In this document: positions 24,653-33,554 of the stretch, piece by piece | Layout of the letters: every line of letters begins with the position of its first letter | How positions within the stretch are numbered: position 1 is the first letter of the stretch | Assembly: GCF_006351965.1 (NCBI RefSeq) | Contig: NZ_CP040932.1 | Span: 2,294,001 to 2,358,000, forward strand | DNA from: Oceanicola sp. D3 | GTDB taxonomy: Bacteria; Pseudomonadota; Alphaproteobacteria; Rhodobacterales; Rhodobacteraceae | Direction: 5' to 3' | Length of the DNA stretch: 64,000 nt | Position numbers and translations under genes: made by a program | Notes under the pieces: generated by a model | Database searches by the model: none | What the model saw: only the letters and a program-made list of their open reading frames with translations | Told to the model about the DNA's origin: nothing

Positions 24653-25599
24653 CCCTGCCCCCGCCACGCCAGCCCGAGGCACAGCATCAACGCCAACCCC
24701 GCAGGCCAAACCCAGAACTCCCGCCAGACCTCCGCTGACAAGCCGTCACCCGCCGTTGCCTCCAGCCGGTCAAGCGCCTCGCCCACCGCCACAAGGTCTT
24801 CCGTTGTGCGCACCCGAAATGTCTCTCCCCCGCTCAGGCTCGCCACCGCCCGCAGGGTCGCCGCATCCACCACGCCGCGCTCGCCCTCTTCGGCCTCGTC
24901 CAGAGCCTTCGGCCCCATGGCGATGGTGTGGACCCGCACGCCCATCTCGGCGGCAAGGCTGGCCACACCGCGCGGGTTGGTCGCGCCCGCGTTGTTCGCC
25001 CCGTCCGACAACAGGATCACCACCTTCGTCGCCGCCTCGCTCCGCACCATCCGCTTCAACGCAAGGCCCACCGCATCGGCCATGTTGGTCGCCCGCCCCG
25101 AAATGCCGATCTGCGCCTCTTCGATCCGCCGCGCCACCGCCTCGGTGTCGAAGGTGAAGGGCGCGGCGTAATAGGCCTCCGAGCCGAAGAAGATCAGCGC
25201 CACCCGGTCCCCGGCGCGGCGGCGGGCAAATTCCGCCCCCACCCGCTGCACCGCCTCAAGCCGCGAAATTGCTTGCCCGTCGAGCGCAAAGTCCTCGCGC
25301 ACCATCGAGCCAGAGAGATCTATTGCAATCGCAAGGTCGCGCCCGGTCACCCGCAACGCCGAAACCGGGGCGAGCACCCTTGGCCCGGCCAGCGCCACCA
25401 CCAGAAGGCACCATGCCAGCGCCGCCATCCACGGCACCTCCCGCCGCCCGCCACCCGCGCCCGCCTGCAAAAAGCCCGCCGCCACCCGCTCTGGCATCCG
25501 CAGCGCCGCCCCGCCCCCGCTCGTCGCGGGCAACAAGGCCCAAGCGAGGAGCGGCACGGGCAACAGTAAAAACCACCAGGGCTGTGCAAATTCAGCCAT
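24649..25599 (-). CDS. VWA-domain membrane protein (first of two, BatA/MxaC-like)
   Basis: 316-aa protein: N-terminal helix (PWWFLLLPVPLLAWALLPA), second helix (WMAALAWCLLVVALAGPRV), then a VWA domain with intact MIDAS DLSGS (residues 94-98) and GISGRATNMADAVGLAL carrying the conserved Thr, VVILLSDGANNAGATNP holding the Asp, and a last helix (FWVWPAGLALMLCLGLAW). The intact metal site implies divalent-cation-dependent ligand binding. Start at 25599 overlaps the preceding stop by 8 bp. Operon partner of MoxR; likely a maturation factor for the quinoprotein dehydrogenase by analogy to mxaC. Confidence 0.85.
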   Translation of the reverse strand: MAEFAQPWWFLLLPVPLLAWALLPATSGGGAALRMPERVAAGFLQAGAGGGRREVPWMAALAWCLLVVALAGPRVLAPVSALRVTGRDLAIAIDLSGSMVREDFALDGQAISRLEAVQRVGAEFARRRAGDRVALIFFGSEAYYAAPFTFDTEAVARRIEEAQIGISGRATNMADAVGLALKRMVRSEAATKVVILLSDGANNAGATNPRGVASLAAEMGVRVHTIAMGPKALDEAEEGERGVVDAATLRAVASLSGGETFRVRTTEDLVAVGEALDRLEATAGDGLSAEVWREFWVWPAGLALMLCLGLAWRGQG

Positions 25600-25975
25600 T
25601 GGCCCCCTGCCTCTCACCGAGCCTCTCGCCCAGCCCCTCCGGCAGCCCATCCTGCGTGTAGAGCGTGGCGCGGCGGGCGGCATAGCCCGCCGGGTCCGCC
25701 TCGCGCCAGAGTCGCAGCAGGGCAATTTCCCGCTCGGCCTCAGGCAGCGCCTCTGCCGCCGCCAGCCGTTCGGCAAAGCTCGGCAGGCGCGCGGGCCTTT
25801 GCCGCCGATGCAGCATAGGCCGCAGCAGCGCGGCAAGGCAGAGCGCAAGGGCAAGGCCAATCCCGGCCCCGGCGGCCACCTCGGCCAGCCCGCCCCCGGC
25901 GGCCTCGCTTGGCAGGCGAATATCCAGCAGCCCGGCCTGCACCGCCTCTTCCGTCAGCGCCTGCCCGTCTGCCAT
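25592..25975 (-). CDS. Small membrane protein of the MoxR operon (DUF4381-like)
   Basis: 127-aa protein with a single membrane helix (VAAGAGIGLALALCLAALL, about residues 30-48) followed by a basic, then helical cytoplasmic part (FAERLAAAEALPEAEREIALLRLWREADP). Short one-helix proteins at this position between the DUF58 and VWA genes are common in MoxR operons (DUF4381 family). The start at 25975 follows GAGGCG and lies 4 bases after the DUF58 stop; a longer start at 25999 is possible. Function unknown. Confidence 0.7.
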   Translation of the reverse strand: MADGQALTEEAVQAGLLDIRLPSEAAGGGLAEVAAGAGIGLALALCLAALLRPMLHRRQRPARLPSFAERLAAAEALPEAEREIALLRLWREADPAGYAARRATLYTQDGLPEGLGERLGERQGANG

Positions 25976-25979
25976 CGCC

Positions 25980-26879
25980 TCACCGCCCCCATGCCGCATA
26001 AAGCTGCCGGGCCGTCTGCTCCAACGGCGCGGCGGCCTCGATCATCACATGCGGAAAGCCCTCCGGCGCCGCCGGGCCCGGGCTGCTGCCCGAAACCCGC
26101 AGCATCCGCACCACGCCGCTGCGCAACCGCACCGGGTAGCGCCCCTCCGGCAAGCCGCCCGGCCCCCGGTCGGCGACCTCCAGCAAGAACGGATGGCGCT
26201 TTTGGGCCAGCTCGCCCAGTCGCGCGGCCAGCCCGGAACCCGAGCTGTCAAACCCGCTGGCAATCAGCACCTCGGCCCCGCGCGGCGCGATCCGCTCCAG
26301 CGAAAGCAGCTGCGCGGCCAGCTCCGGCTCCTCCTCGTCTTCGCCGCTGGCCATGGCCGCATGAAGGGCCGCGCGATGTGCGCGCACCATGCCGCCGATC
26401 ACGCCGAGCATCCCCCGTGTCCGGCCCCGCGCGCCCACAATCTCCGGCCCGCCCGCGCCAAGGGTCACAAGCCCAACGCGCCCGCCTTCCTCCACCGCAC
26501 GCCACCCGATCAGCGCCAGCGCCTCTGCTGCAGCCACCGAGCGAAACGCCCGCCCCGTGCCCCAAAGCATCGAGGGGCGCAGATCCAGCACCAAAAAGCT
26601 CACCCGGTCGCGCTCTTCCTGAAACCGCCGGATATGCAGCACCCCGGTGCGTGCCGTGCTGCCCCTGTCGAGATGGCGAATGTCATCGCCCGCCACATAT
26701 TCTCGCGTGTCCGCAATCTCTTGCCCGCTGCCCCGCCGCTTGCTCAAGAAGCCGCCCGGAATGGCGGCGGGCGGGGCCGTAAGCTCGCGCTCAACGGCCA
26801 TCTCGCGCAGGGCAATCAGCCGCTCGGCATCGAGCGCCACGCCGGGGATAGAGAGCAAGGGCTCCACCGGGGGGCTCAC
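25980..26879 (-). CDS. DUF58-domain protein (MxaS-like)
   Basis: 299-aa cytoplasmic protein. The DUF58 hallmark is RRGSGQEIADTREYVAGDDI followed by RHLDRGSTARTG and RFQEERDRVSFLVLDLRPSM, a VWA-like fold whose DLRPSM replaces the canonical metal site. GTG start at 26879 overlaps the MoxR TGA (GTGA). MoxR-DUF58 pairs are near universal, and in methylotrophs the counterpart is MxaS next to MxaR. It probably bridges the ATPase and the membrane VWA proteins. Confidence 0.88.
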   Translation of the reverse strand: MSPPVEPLLSIPGVALDAERLIALREMAVERELTAPPAAIPGGFLSKRRGSGQEIADTREYVAGDDIRHLDRGSTARTGVLHIRRFQEERDRVSFLVLDLRPSMLWGTGRAFRSVAAAEALALIGWRAVEEGGRVGLVTLGAGGPEIVGARGRTRGMLGVIGGMVRAHRAALHAAMASGEDEEEPELAAQLLSLERIAPRGAEVLIASGFDSSGSGLAARLGELAQKRHPFLLEVADRGPGGLPEGRYPVRLRSGVVRMLRVSGSSPGPAAPEGFPHVMIEAAAPLEQTARQLYAAWGR

Positions 26880-27820
26880 AGCGGCTCGGTGGCAGCCAGC
26901 ACATCGGCCACCAGCGCCCGCGCGCTGCGCCCCTCCGACTGCGCCTGCCACGTCAGCACCAGCCGATGGGCCAGCGCGTCTTCAGCCAGCACCTCAACAT
27001 CCTCCGGCAGCACATGGTCGCGGCCCCGCAGCCATGCGCGCGCCTTGGCCGCCGCCGCCAGCGCAAGGCTGCCGCGCGGGCTGGCGGGATGGGCCAGCTC
27101 TTCGGCAAAGGGCGCGGCGCGTGTGGCGGTGACAAGTCGCACGATATAGTCGCGCACCGGGCCGGAAAGATGGGTGCCCATCGCCGCCACCCGCGCCTCG
27201 CGAATGTCCTCAACCTCGGGCAAGGCCCCGGCCTCGCTTTGCCCCTCGGCTTCCACCAAATCAAGGATCCGCCGCTCCATCGCGGCATCGGGCAGCTCCA
27301 GCATCACATGCAGCAAAAAACGGTCCAGTTGCGCTTCGGGGAGCGGAAAGGTGCCCTCATGCTCAATGGGGTTTTGCGTGGCCACCACCAAAAACGGGTC
27401 AGGCAGCCCATGGGTGGCATTGCCGCTCGTCACCTGCCCTTCGCCCATCGCCTCCAGCAGGGCCGATTGCACCTTGGGCGGGGCGCGGTTGATCTCATCG
27501 ACCAGAACGAGGTTGTGAAAGATCGGGCCGGGCACAAACTCGAAATCCCCGGTCTGTGGCCGGAAGACTGGGGTGCCGGTGAGGTCCGAGGGCAGCAGGT
27601 CGGGCGTGCACTGGATCCGGGCAAAGGAGCCGCTGAGGGCCGAAGCCAGGCTCTTGACCGCGCGTGTCTTGGCAAGGCCGGGCGCCCCCTCCACCAGCAG
27701 GTGCCCCCCTGCGAGGATGCCGGTAAGCAGTCGCTCGATCAGCCGCTCATGGCCAACCAGCACCTGCCCAAGATGCGCAGAGAGAGCGGCCAGCCCGCGG
27801 GTGCCGGTTTCGGTATCCAT
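26876..27820 (-). CDS. moxR: MoxR-family AAA+ ATPase (MxaR-like)
   Basis: 314-aa AAA+ chaperone-like ATPase. Walker A is GAPGLAKT (residues 45-52), Walker B LVDEIN (106-111), sensor-type FLVVATQNPIEHEGTFPLPEAQLDRF, and the lid with RLVLTWQA near the C terminus. MoxR ATPases drive metal or cofactor insertion into client complexes with VWA partners; the family was named from methanol oxidation. First gene of a run in which nearly every junction overlaps (27820->21919), starting behind GGAGGATTGC. Client here is most likely XoxF, by context. Confidence 0.93.
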   Translation of the reverse strand: MDTETGTRGLAALSAHLGQVLVGHERLIERLLTGILAGGHLLVEGAPGLAKTRAVKSLASALSGSFARIQCTPDLLPSDLTGTPVFRPQTGDFEFVPGPIFHNLVLVDEINRAPPKVQSALLEAMGEGQVTSGNATHGLPDPFLVVATQNPIEHEGTFPLPEAQLDRFLLHVMLELPDAAMERRILDLVEAEGQSEAGALPEVEDIREARVAAMGTHLSGPVRDYIVRLVTATRAAPFAEELAHPASPRGSLALAAAAKARAWLRGRDHVLPEDVEVLAEDALAHRLVLTWQAQSEGRSARALVADVLAATEPL

Positions 27821-28088
27821 GCAATCCTCCCAATTCGCAGCCCCAGCCTAGACCCTGCCCGCCGGAAGCGGAAACACAGCCCAAAGTCTTGGTTCTCAGC
27901 TCGGTGGTGCAATGCAAGGTTGTGCCCGTCGGGGCATGGGAGCGGCCTCGGCTTAGCGCGTTGCAGCCCCGAGGCGCTTAAATTTGCGCCCGCATGAAGG
28001 CACGTTTACCCTGTGTCCGGAAAATGATGGCATGCGCGTGATGCCCGGCCACGGTGCAAGCACGCCCCTTAACCGGAAAGCGCCCGCG

Positions 28089-28298
28089 ATGATCGAACTT
28101 GCCTTTGTCACCTGCCTCGCCGCCAGCCCCACCGATTGCGAAAACCGCAGCCTGCTGTTTCAGGATGGCACGCCCACAACCTGTATGAGGATGGCACCTT
28201 CGCAACTGGCAAAATGGGCAAACGAACACCCCAACTGGACGGTCGCGCGCTGGAAGTGCCGCGCCTTTGAGGCCGGTGAAGGCCCGGTCGACATCTGA
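28089..28298 (+). CDS. Small conserved-type hypothetical protein
   Basis: 69-aa protein with four Cys (VTCLAASPTDCENRS, TTCMRM, RWKCRAF). It lacks a clear signal peptide, though the first ten residues are hydrophobic. Proteins of this size and pattern, starting MIELAFV.CL and ending with an HP.W..RW.CR motif, are widespread in Rhodobacteraceae without assigned function. The ATG at 28089 is chosen because only this start gives that pattern. It is isolated between the MoxR operon (divergent) and phoB (convergent), preceded by a 268-bp gap in which I saw no other gene. Confidence 0.6.
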   Translation: MIELAFVTCLAASPTDCENRSLLFQDGTPTTCMRMAPSQLAKWANEHPNWTVARWKCRAFEAGEGPVDI

Positions 28299-28371
28299 GC
28301 CTAACGGCCTGGGCGTTTTGGGAAGATCGCGAGGGCCCGTATGCAGAGACCCGCAGCAACCTGCGCCACCT

Positions 28372-28394
28372 GTAGGGTGGGCAATCTGCCCACC
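28372..28394. repeat. Dispersed palindromic repeat, copy 1
   Basis: GTAG followed by the perfect hairpin GGTGGGCAATCTGCCCACC (8-bp arms, loop ATC). Identical copies occur at 58011, 58124 and 60165. This one sits between the 69-aa gene and phoB, where it could form a bidirectional terminator-like or REP-like element. Confidence 0.85.
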
Positions 28395-28411
28395 TTCCCG
28401 GAGACTATGCT

Positions 28412-29104
28412 TTACCCCAGCGCGTAGCCCGCGCCGCGCACCGTGCGCAGCAGGTCATCCCCGCCATGGGCGCCGAGCGCCTTGCGCAGCCGCCCGATAT
28501 GCACGTCGACTGTGCGGGTATCGACATAGATATCCCGCCCCCAGACCCTGTCGAGCAACTGCTCGCGGCTCCAAACCCGGCCGGGCTTTTCCATGAAGGT
28601 AGAGAGCAGCCGAAACTCCTTTGGCCCCAGCTTCAGCTCACGCCCGCTGCGCTCAACCTTGTGGGTCTCGGCATCCAGCATGATGTCTTCATACTCCAGC
28701 CGCGCACCCACCGTAGCAGGCCGGGTGCGGCGCAGCTGGGCGCGGATGCGGGCCATCAGCTCGATCACGCTGTAGGGCTTCACCACGTAGTCATCGGCCC
28801 CGGTCTCCAGCCCGCGCACGCGGTCAACCTCCTCGGCACGAGCCGAGAGCATGATGATCGGGATCGCGCGAGTGTCGTTCTTCAGCTTCAGGCGGCGGCA
28901 CACCTCGATACCCGAAAGATTCGGCAGCATCCAGTCCAGCACGATCAGGTCGGGACGCTCCTCTTCGACCAGCAAAATGGCATCCTCGCCATTGTCCGCC
29001 GAAACAAGGTCAAACCCTTCCGCCTCAAGGTTGTAGCTCAAGACCTCGCGTTGCGCTGGCTCATCTTCGACAACCAGCACCAGAGGTTGTGCAGTGCGGC
29101 TCAT
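28412..29104 (-). CDS. phoB: Phosphate regulon response regulator PhoB
   Basis: 230-aa OmpR-type regulator. Receiver with acidic residues in VVEDEPAQ, phospho-acceptor D57 in LIVLDWMLPN, and Lys in YVVKPYS; C-terminal winged helix with LKLGPKEFRLLSTFMEKPGR and VWGRDIYVDTRTVDVHIGRL as in PhoB. It activates Pho-box promoters when phosphorylated by PhoR under phosphate limitation. Last gene of the leftward pst-pho run, one base after the phoU stop. A Pho box is visible upstream of pstS at 34681-34711. Confidence 0.96.
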   Translation of the reverse strand: MSRTAQPLVLVVEDEPAQREVLSYNLEAEGFDLVSADNGEDAILLVEEERPDLIVLDWMLPNLSGIEVCRRLKLKNDTRAIPIIMLSARAEEVDRVRGLETGADDYVVKPYSVIELMARIRAQLRRTRPATVGARLEYEDIMLDAETHKVERSGRELKLGPKEFRLLSTFMEKPGRVWSREQLLDRVWGRDIYVDTRTVDVHIGRLRKALGAHGGDDLLRTVRGAGYALG

Positions 29105-29105
29105 C

Positions 29106-29828
29106 TCAGCGTTCCACCTCATAGGCCAGCGCGGTGTCTTTCGGGCGGCTTTCCTCGGGCATCTCGCCGGTGACCAGATAAATCACCTGCTCGGCAATCG
29201 AAGTCACATGGTCTCCCATCCGTTCAGTGTTCTTGGCGATGAAATGCAGATGCATGCAGGCGGTGATGTTGCGCGGATCTTCCATCATGTAGGTCAGGAA
29301 CTCGCGGAACAGCGCGTTATACATCTGGTCCACCTCCTGATCGCGCATCCGCACATCAGCAGCCAGCTCGGCATCGCGCTGCACATAGGCGTCCAGCGCG
29401 TCCTTCAGCATCCCCTCCACCGCGCGGCACATCCGGCGGATCGAGGTGGTGGCTCCTTCAATCGGGTCCAGCTGCACCAGCACGCCAGTGCGCTTGGCCA
29501 TGTTCTTGGCATAGTCGCCAACCCGCTCAAGGTTGCCCGATATCTTCATCACCGAAAGCGCGGTGCGCAGATCGGTGCCCACCGGGGCGCGCAGCGCGAT
29601 GAGCCGGGCAACCTCTTCGGCCACCTGCTCTTCAAGCCCGTCGATGGCCTTGTCGTTCTTGCGCACGCGCTCGGCGGTCTCTTCGTCACGGGCATCCAGC
29701 GAGGCGGCGGCCTCGGTGATGGCGGTCTCCACCATGCCGCCCATCTTCATGATCATCGCCTGAATGGCCTCCAGATCACGGTCGAAGGCCGAGGCGATAT
29801 GCTGTTCGTTCGGGGGAAGTGCAGACAT
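29106..29828 (-). CDS. phoU: Phosphate signalling protein PhoU
   Basis: 240-aa all-helical protein with two PhoU three-helix bundles. Family signatures include MGGMVETAITEAAASLDARD in the first and IEGATTSIRRMCRAVEGMLK with HLHFIAKNTERMGDHVTSIA in the second; the latter contains the E-x3-D-type metal-cluster motif. It links the PstSCAB transporter to PhoR and damps phosphate uptake. The start at 29828 is used; a TTG four codons earlier is less likely. It follows the pstB stop by 4 bases. Confidence 0.95.
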   Translation of the reverse strand: MSALPPNEQHIASAFDRDLEAIQAMIMKMGGMVETAITEAAASLDARDEETAERVRKNDKAIDGLEEQVAEEVARLIALRAPVGTDLRTALSVMKISGNLERVGDYAKNMAKRTGVLVQLDPIEGATTSIRRMCRAVEGMLKDALDAYVQRDAELAADVRMRDQEVDQMYNALFREFLTYMMEDPRNITACMHLHFIAKNTERMGDHVTSIAEQVIYLVTGEMPEESRPKDTALAYEVER

Positions 29829-29832
29829 GTTA

Positions 29833-30630
29833 TCAGCCAATCTTGCCAGAGATGTAGGATTCGGTGCGCGGGTCTGTCGGGCGGGTAAAGATGGTGCCTG
29901 TCTCGCCGAACTCCACCAGATTGCCGAGGTGGAAGAACGCTGTCTTCTGGCTCACCCGGGCGGCCTGCTGCATCGAGTGGGTCACGATCACCACCGAGTA
30001 TTGCGCGCGGAGCTCGTCAATCAGCTCTTCCACCTGGCTGGTGGCAATCGGGTCGAGCGCTGAGCAGGGCTCGTCCATCAACAGAACCTCGGGCTCAGTG
30101 GCGATGGCGCGGGCGATGCACAGGCGCTGCTGCTGCCCGCCCGAAAGCCCGGTGCCCGGCGCATCCAGCCGGTCCTTCACCTCATCCCAGATCGCCCCGC
30201 GCCGCAGGCTCTTTTCCACGATCACATCCAGATCGGCCTTGCTCTTGGCGAGGCCATGGATACGCGGGCCGTAGGCGATGTTGTCATAGATCGACTTCGG
30301 AAAGGGGTTGGGCTTCTGAAAGACCATGCCCACCTTGGCGCGCAGCTGCACCGGGTCGACCTTCTTGTCATAGATGTTTTCGCCGTCGAGCAGAATTTCG
30401 CCCTCGACCCGGCAGATGTCGATGGTGTCGTTCATCCGGTTCAGGCAGCGCAGGAAGGTGGATTTGCCGCAGCCCGACGGCCCGATGAAGGCGGTCACGG
30501 TCTTGTCCTCGATCTGCACGTCCACGTCCTTGATGGCGTGGGTATCGCCATAATAGACCTGACACTTGCTGGCCGAGATCTTGATATTGTCAGTGTCCAC
30601 TATTCTCTCCAGCGGTCGCATGTCATTCAT
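29833..30630 (-). CDS. pstB: Phosphate ABC transporter ATP-binding protein PstB
   Basis: 265-aa ATPase of the high-affinity phosphate importer. Walker [11 protein letters not shown]-loop [15 protein letters not shown], signature LSGGQQQR, Walker [14 protein letters not shown] and switch His in VTHSMQQA are all present. The length and the [17 protein letters not shown] motif identify PstB rather than another importer ATPase. It is encoded between pstA and phoU in the usual order. Confidence 0.97.
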   Translation of the reverse strand: MNDMRPLERIVDTDNIKISASKCQVYYGDTHAIKDVDVQIEDKTVTAFIGPSGCGKSTFLRCLNRMNDTIDICRVEGEILLDGENIYDKKVDPVQLRAKVGMVFQKPNPFPKSIYDNIAYGPRIHGLAKSKADLDVIVEKSLRRGAIWDEVKDRLDAPGTGLSGGQQQRLCIARAIATEPEVLLMDEPCSALDPIATSQVEELIDELRAQYSVVIVTHSMQQAARVSQKTAFFHLGNLVEFGETGTIFTRPTDPRTESYISGKIG

Positions 30631-30644
30631 TTCGATGGCTCCCC

Positions 30645-31973
30645 TTACCAGCGCCGTTCAAAGCGCCGGCGCAGCACGATGGCAATGGCGTTCATGATCA
30701 GCAAGAACACGAGCAGCACGATGATACCGCCCCAGGCCTTTTCATAGAAGGCCGCGTCCGAACGGGCGGCCCAGGTGTAGATTTGTGCGGGCATTGCTGA
30801 GTTCGGCTCCACGAACCCCTCGATAAAGCCGCCCGGATATTCGCGGGCGACAAAGCCCACCATCCCGATCAGCAGCAGCGGCGCGGTCTCTCCCAGCGCT
30901 TGGGCCAGGCCGATGATCGTGCCGGTCAGAATGCCGGGCGCAGCCAGCGGCAATACGTGGTGGAAGACGGCCTGCATCTTGCTCGCCCCCACCCCCAGCG
31001 CCGCATCGCGGATGCTGGGCGGCACGGCCTTCAGGCTGGCGCGGGTCGAGATGATAATCGTCGGCAGGGTCATCAGCGTCAGCACAAGCCCACCCACGAT
31101 CGGGGCCGATTGCGGCAGCCCGGCAAACTGGATGAAGACCGCAAGGCCGAGGATACCAAACACGATGGAGGGCACGGCGGCGAGGTTGGAGATGTTCACC
31201 TCGATGATATCCGTCCAGCGGTTCTTGGGCGCAAACTCCTCAAGATAGATCGAGGCGGCCACGCCGATCGGCAGGCTGAGCGCCAGCACCACCAGCATCA
31301 TGAAGAACGAGCCCAGCACCGAGGCGCCAATGCCCGCACCGCCGGGGTTGTCCACGCCCGCATCCTTGCCGGTGATGAAGCCCCAGTCGAACTGCCGGGT
31401 TATGATCCCCGCCTTGGTCAGCGCATCCACCACGTCGAGGTCACTGGCCACCATGAAGCGGCTGTCAACCAGCGTCTCGCGATTGACCCTGCCCTTGAAG
31501 TAGCCATCCACCCGGCTGGAGGCATTGAGCGTAAAGCTCACAGGCTCGCCAATGCTCTCCGGGTTCTCCTGAAAGAACACCCGCAGATCGCTGCCCACCT
31601 TGCCCATGATCCGCTCAATCGCGTCATCCTGCACATCGTCGCCAATCCCTGCCTCGCGCAGCTGGTTGCCGAGCTGCGCGATGAAGAGCTTGGTATAGGC
31701 AGCGGTCTTCAGCATCCCGCTTTCGGCCTCGTCGATCTCGGCCTGGCTTACGTTCATCTCCAGCGTCACCACCGTGGTGGTGAAAGCCGGAATGCCCGAG
31801 CGCAGGATCGAAACCGCGAGCACCACCAGAAAGAACAGCCCCAGCGCAATCGCGGCAATCCCATAGGCCTTGAAGCGGCTTTCGGCGGCATTACGGCGCT
31901 TTGTGCGCGGGTCCAGCGTGGCAAGCGAGCCATGGCGCCGAGCCGGAGCGGCATTTGCAGTTGCATCGGCCAT
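30645..31973 (-). CDS. pstA: Phosphate ABC transporter permease PstA (long form)
   Basis: 442-aa inner-membrane permease. It is longer than the classic PstA (about 300 aa) because of an N-terminal extension with one membrane helix ([17 protein letters not shown]) and a soluble region of about 130 residues. The permease core contains [28 protein letters not shown] and the EAA-loop [21 protein letters not shown]. Such extended PstA is usual in alphaproteobacteria. The ATG shares one base with the pstC TGA. Confidence 0.95.
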   Translation of the reverse strand: MADATANAAPARRHGSLATLDPRTKRRNAAESRFKAYGIAAIALGLFFLVVLAVSILRSGIPAFTTTVVTLEMNVSQAEIDEAESGMLKTAAYTKLFIAQLGNQLREAGIGDDVQDDAIERIMGKVGSDLRVFFQENPESIGEPVSFTLNASSRVDGYFKGRVNRETLVDSRFMVASDLDVVDALTKAGIITRQFDWGFITGKDAGVDNPGGAGIGASVLGSFFMMLVVLALSLPIGVAASIYLEEFAPKNRWTDIIEVNISNLAAVPSIVFGILGLAVFIQFAGLPQSAPIVGGLVLTLMTLPTIIISTRASLKAVPPSIRDAALGVGASKMQAVFHHVLPLAAPGILTGTIIGLAQALGETAPLLLIGMVGFVAREYPGGFIEGFVEPNSAMPAQIYTWAARSDAAFYEKAWGGIIVLLVFLLIMNAIAIVLRRRFERRW

Positions 31974-33436
31974 CAGTCGTATTGCTCCTGATATTTGCGC
32001 ACGATGTAGAGCGCGAAAACGTTGAGCCCGAGGGTGATGACGAAGAGCGTCATCCCGAGGGCAAAGGCCACCAGAGCCTCGGGCGAGGCAAAGTCTGCAT
32101 CGCCGGTCAGCTGGCTAACGATCTTTGCGGTGATCGTGGTCATCGCTTCAAACGGGTTGAGGCTGAGCCGCGCCGCAGCACCCGCGCCGAGCACCACAAT
32201 CATGGTCTCACCAATGGCGCGCGAGGCCGCCAGCAGCACCGCACCAACGATGCCGGGCAGCGCGGCGGGCAGCACCACCTGCCGGATCGTCTCCGACTGG
32301 GTCGCGCCAAGGCCATAGGAGCCATCGCGCATCGCCTGGGGCACCGCGTTGATGATGTCATCGCTCAGCGAGGAGACGAAGGGGATGAGCATGATCCCCA
32401 TCACCAGCCCGGCGGTCATCACCGCCGTGCCCGATTGCATCCAGCCAAGCCCTTCGCCGCCAAAGACCGCCATCAGCAGCGGGCCAACGGTGAGCAGCGC
32501 GAAGAGGCCGTAAACAATGGTCGGGATACCGGCGAGGATCTCCAGCAGCGGCTTGGCCACCGAGCGCACCCGGTTGGAGGCGTATTCGCTGAGGTAGATC
32601 GCCGCGAAGAGGCCAATCGGCACCGCCACCGCCAGTGCGATGACCGAAATGTAGAGCGTGCCCCAGAGCAGCGGCCAGATGCCCAGCTCCGAGCCGCCGC
32701 CAAAGGAGGGCGACCATGTGAGCGAACCGAAAAACTCGCTGGGCGGGTAGATCCGGAAGAACTCGATGGTGTTGAACAGCAGGCTCAGCACAATGCCGAC
32801 CGTTGTCAGAATGGCAATCGAGGCCGCGCCGACCAGCAGCCAGCGCACGCCCCGCTCCACCACATTGCGGGCGCGATAGTCCTTTTGTGCCCGCATCACC
32901 GCCAGCGCGGCACCGGCGAGGGCAATCGCAATCACCGCAACAGTCATCCACAGGCGCGAGGCGCGATTGGCCAGCCGCATCTCCTGCGCGGCCCGCAGCA
33001 CCGGCGTGGTGACGTTCTGGGTAATCACCTGACCGGCGTCCTTCAGTCGGGCAGTCATATCGGTAAAATCGGCGCGGGCGTTGGCGGCGGTGTCTTCACT
33101 CATCACCCCCATCGAAACCGCGTTATCGAGGCCATCGGAAACCCGCCGCACCTCGGCCATCAGCAGGTTCGTCGAGGCCGCCTGCTCCACCACATCGGCA
33201 GGCAATTGTCCGGCCACCCGCTTCTCGATCACGATGGGAGAGGCGATGAGCCAGACAATCAGCAGCAGAACGGCCGGCGCCACGGCGAACAAAAAGCCCA
33301 TGTAGCCGTAATAGCTGGGCAGCGAGTGCAGGTGCCGCGGGTCGTTGCCCGCAGTGGCCAGCGCACGGCTGCGGGCTACCACATAGCCCACCACGCCAAG
33401 GCCAAGAACAATCAGGATGATCCACAAAACCGGCAT
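31973..33436 (-). CDS. pstC: Phosphate ABC transporter permease PstC (long form)
   Basis: 487-aa inner-membrane permease with an N-terminal extension of about 200 residues carrying extra helices (WIILIVLGLGVVGYVVA; GFLFAVAPAVLLLIVWLIA) before the PstC core. Core motifs are GTLYISVIALAVAVPIGLF, AIYLSEYASNRVRS, IVYGLFALLTVGPLL and the EAA loop DGSYGLGATQSETIRQVVLP. It pairs with PstA to form the phosphate channel. A 118-bp gap with an attenuator-like terminator separates it from pstS. Confidence 0.95.
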   Translation of the reverse strand: MPVLWIILIVLGLGVVGYVVARSRALATAGNDPRHLHSLPSYYGYMGFLFAVAPAVLLLIVWLIASPIVIEKRVAGQLPADVVEQAASTNLLMAEVRRVSDGLDNAVSMGVMSEDTAANARADFTDMTARLKDAGQVITQNVTTPVLRAAQEMRLANRASRLWMTVAVIAIALAGAALAVMRAQKDYRARNVVERGVRWLLVGAASIAILTTVGIVLSLLFNTIEFFRIYPPSEFFGSLTWSPSFGGGSELGIWPLLWGTLYISVIALAVAVPIGLFAAIYLSEYASNRVRSVAKPLLEILAGIPTIVYGLFALLTVGPLLMAVFGGEGLGWMQSGTAVMTAGLVMGIMLIPFVSSLSDDIINAVPQAMRDGSYGLGATQSETIRQVVLPAALPGIVGAVLLAASRAIGETMIVVLGAGAAARLSLNPFEAMTTITAKIVSQLTGDADFASPEALVAFALGMTLFVITLGLNVFALYIVRKYQEQYD

Positions 33437-33504
33437 GTGCCGTCCCCCGGGGTCTGAATTCTGTGCCCCGTCAACTCGGGGCTGTCACTGGTATCATCAC
33501 GCGC

Positions 33505-33539
33505 AAAAAAGGGGGCGGCACCACAGCGGCACCGCCCCC
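33505..33539 (-). terminator. Intrinsic terminator/attenuator between pstS and pstC
   Basis: On the minus strand a 12-bp GC-rich stem (two G-U pairs; positions 33511-33539, loop GCUGU) is followed by six U (33505-33510). It lies just after the pstS stop at 33555. It probably reduces read-through into pstCAB so that the binding protein is made in excess. Confidence 0.8.
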
Positions 33540-33554
33540 GATCAGCGAAAAGGC

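Noticed and set aside
24366-25661. Several Pro/Arg-rich plus-strand frames across the VWA genes
   Set aside because: Low-complexity shadows of the minus-strand operon, whose VWA genes overlap precisely and carry intact MIDAS motifs.
31901-33457. 518-codon plus-strand open frame across pstC
   Set aside because: His/Arg/Gln-rich composition typical of the reverse frame of a membrane protein gene; pstC itself is unambiguous.
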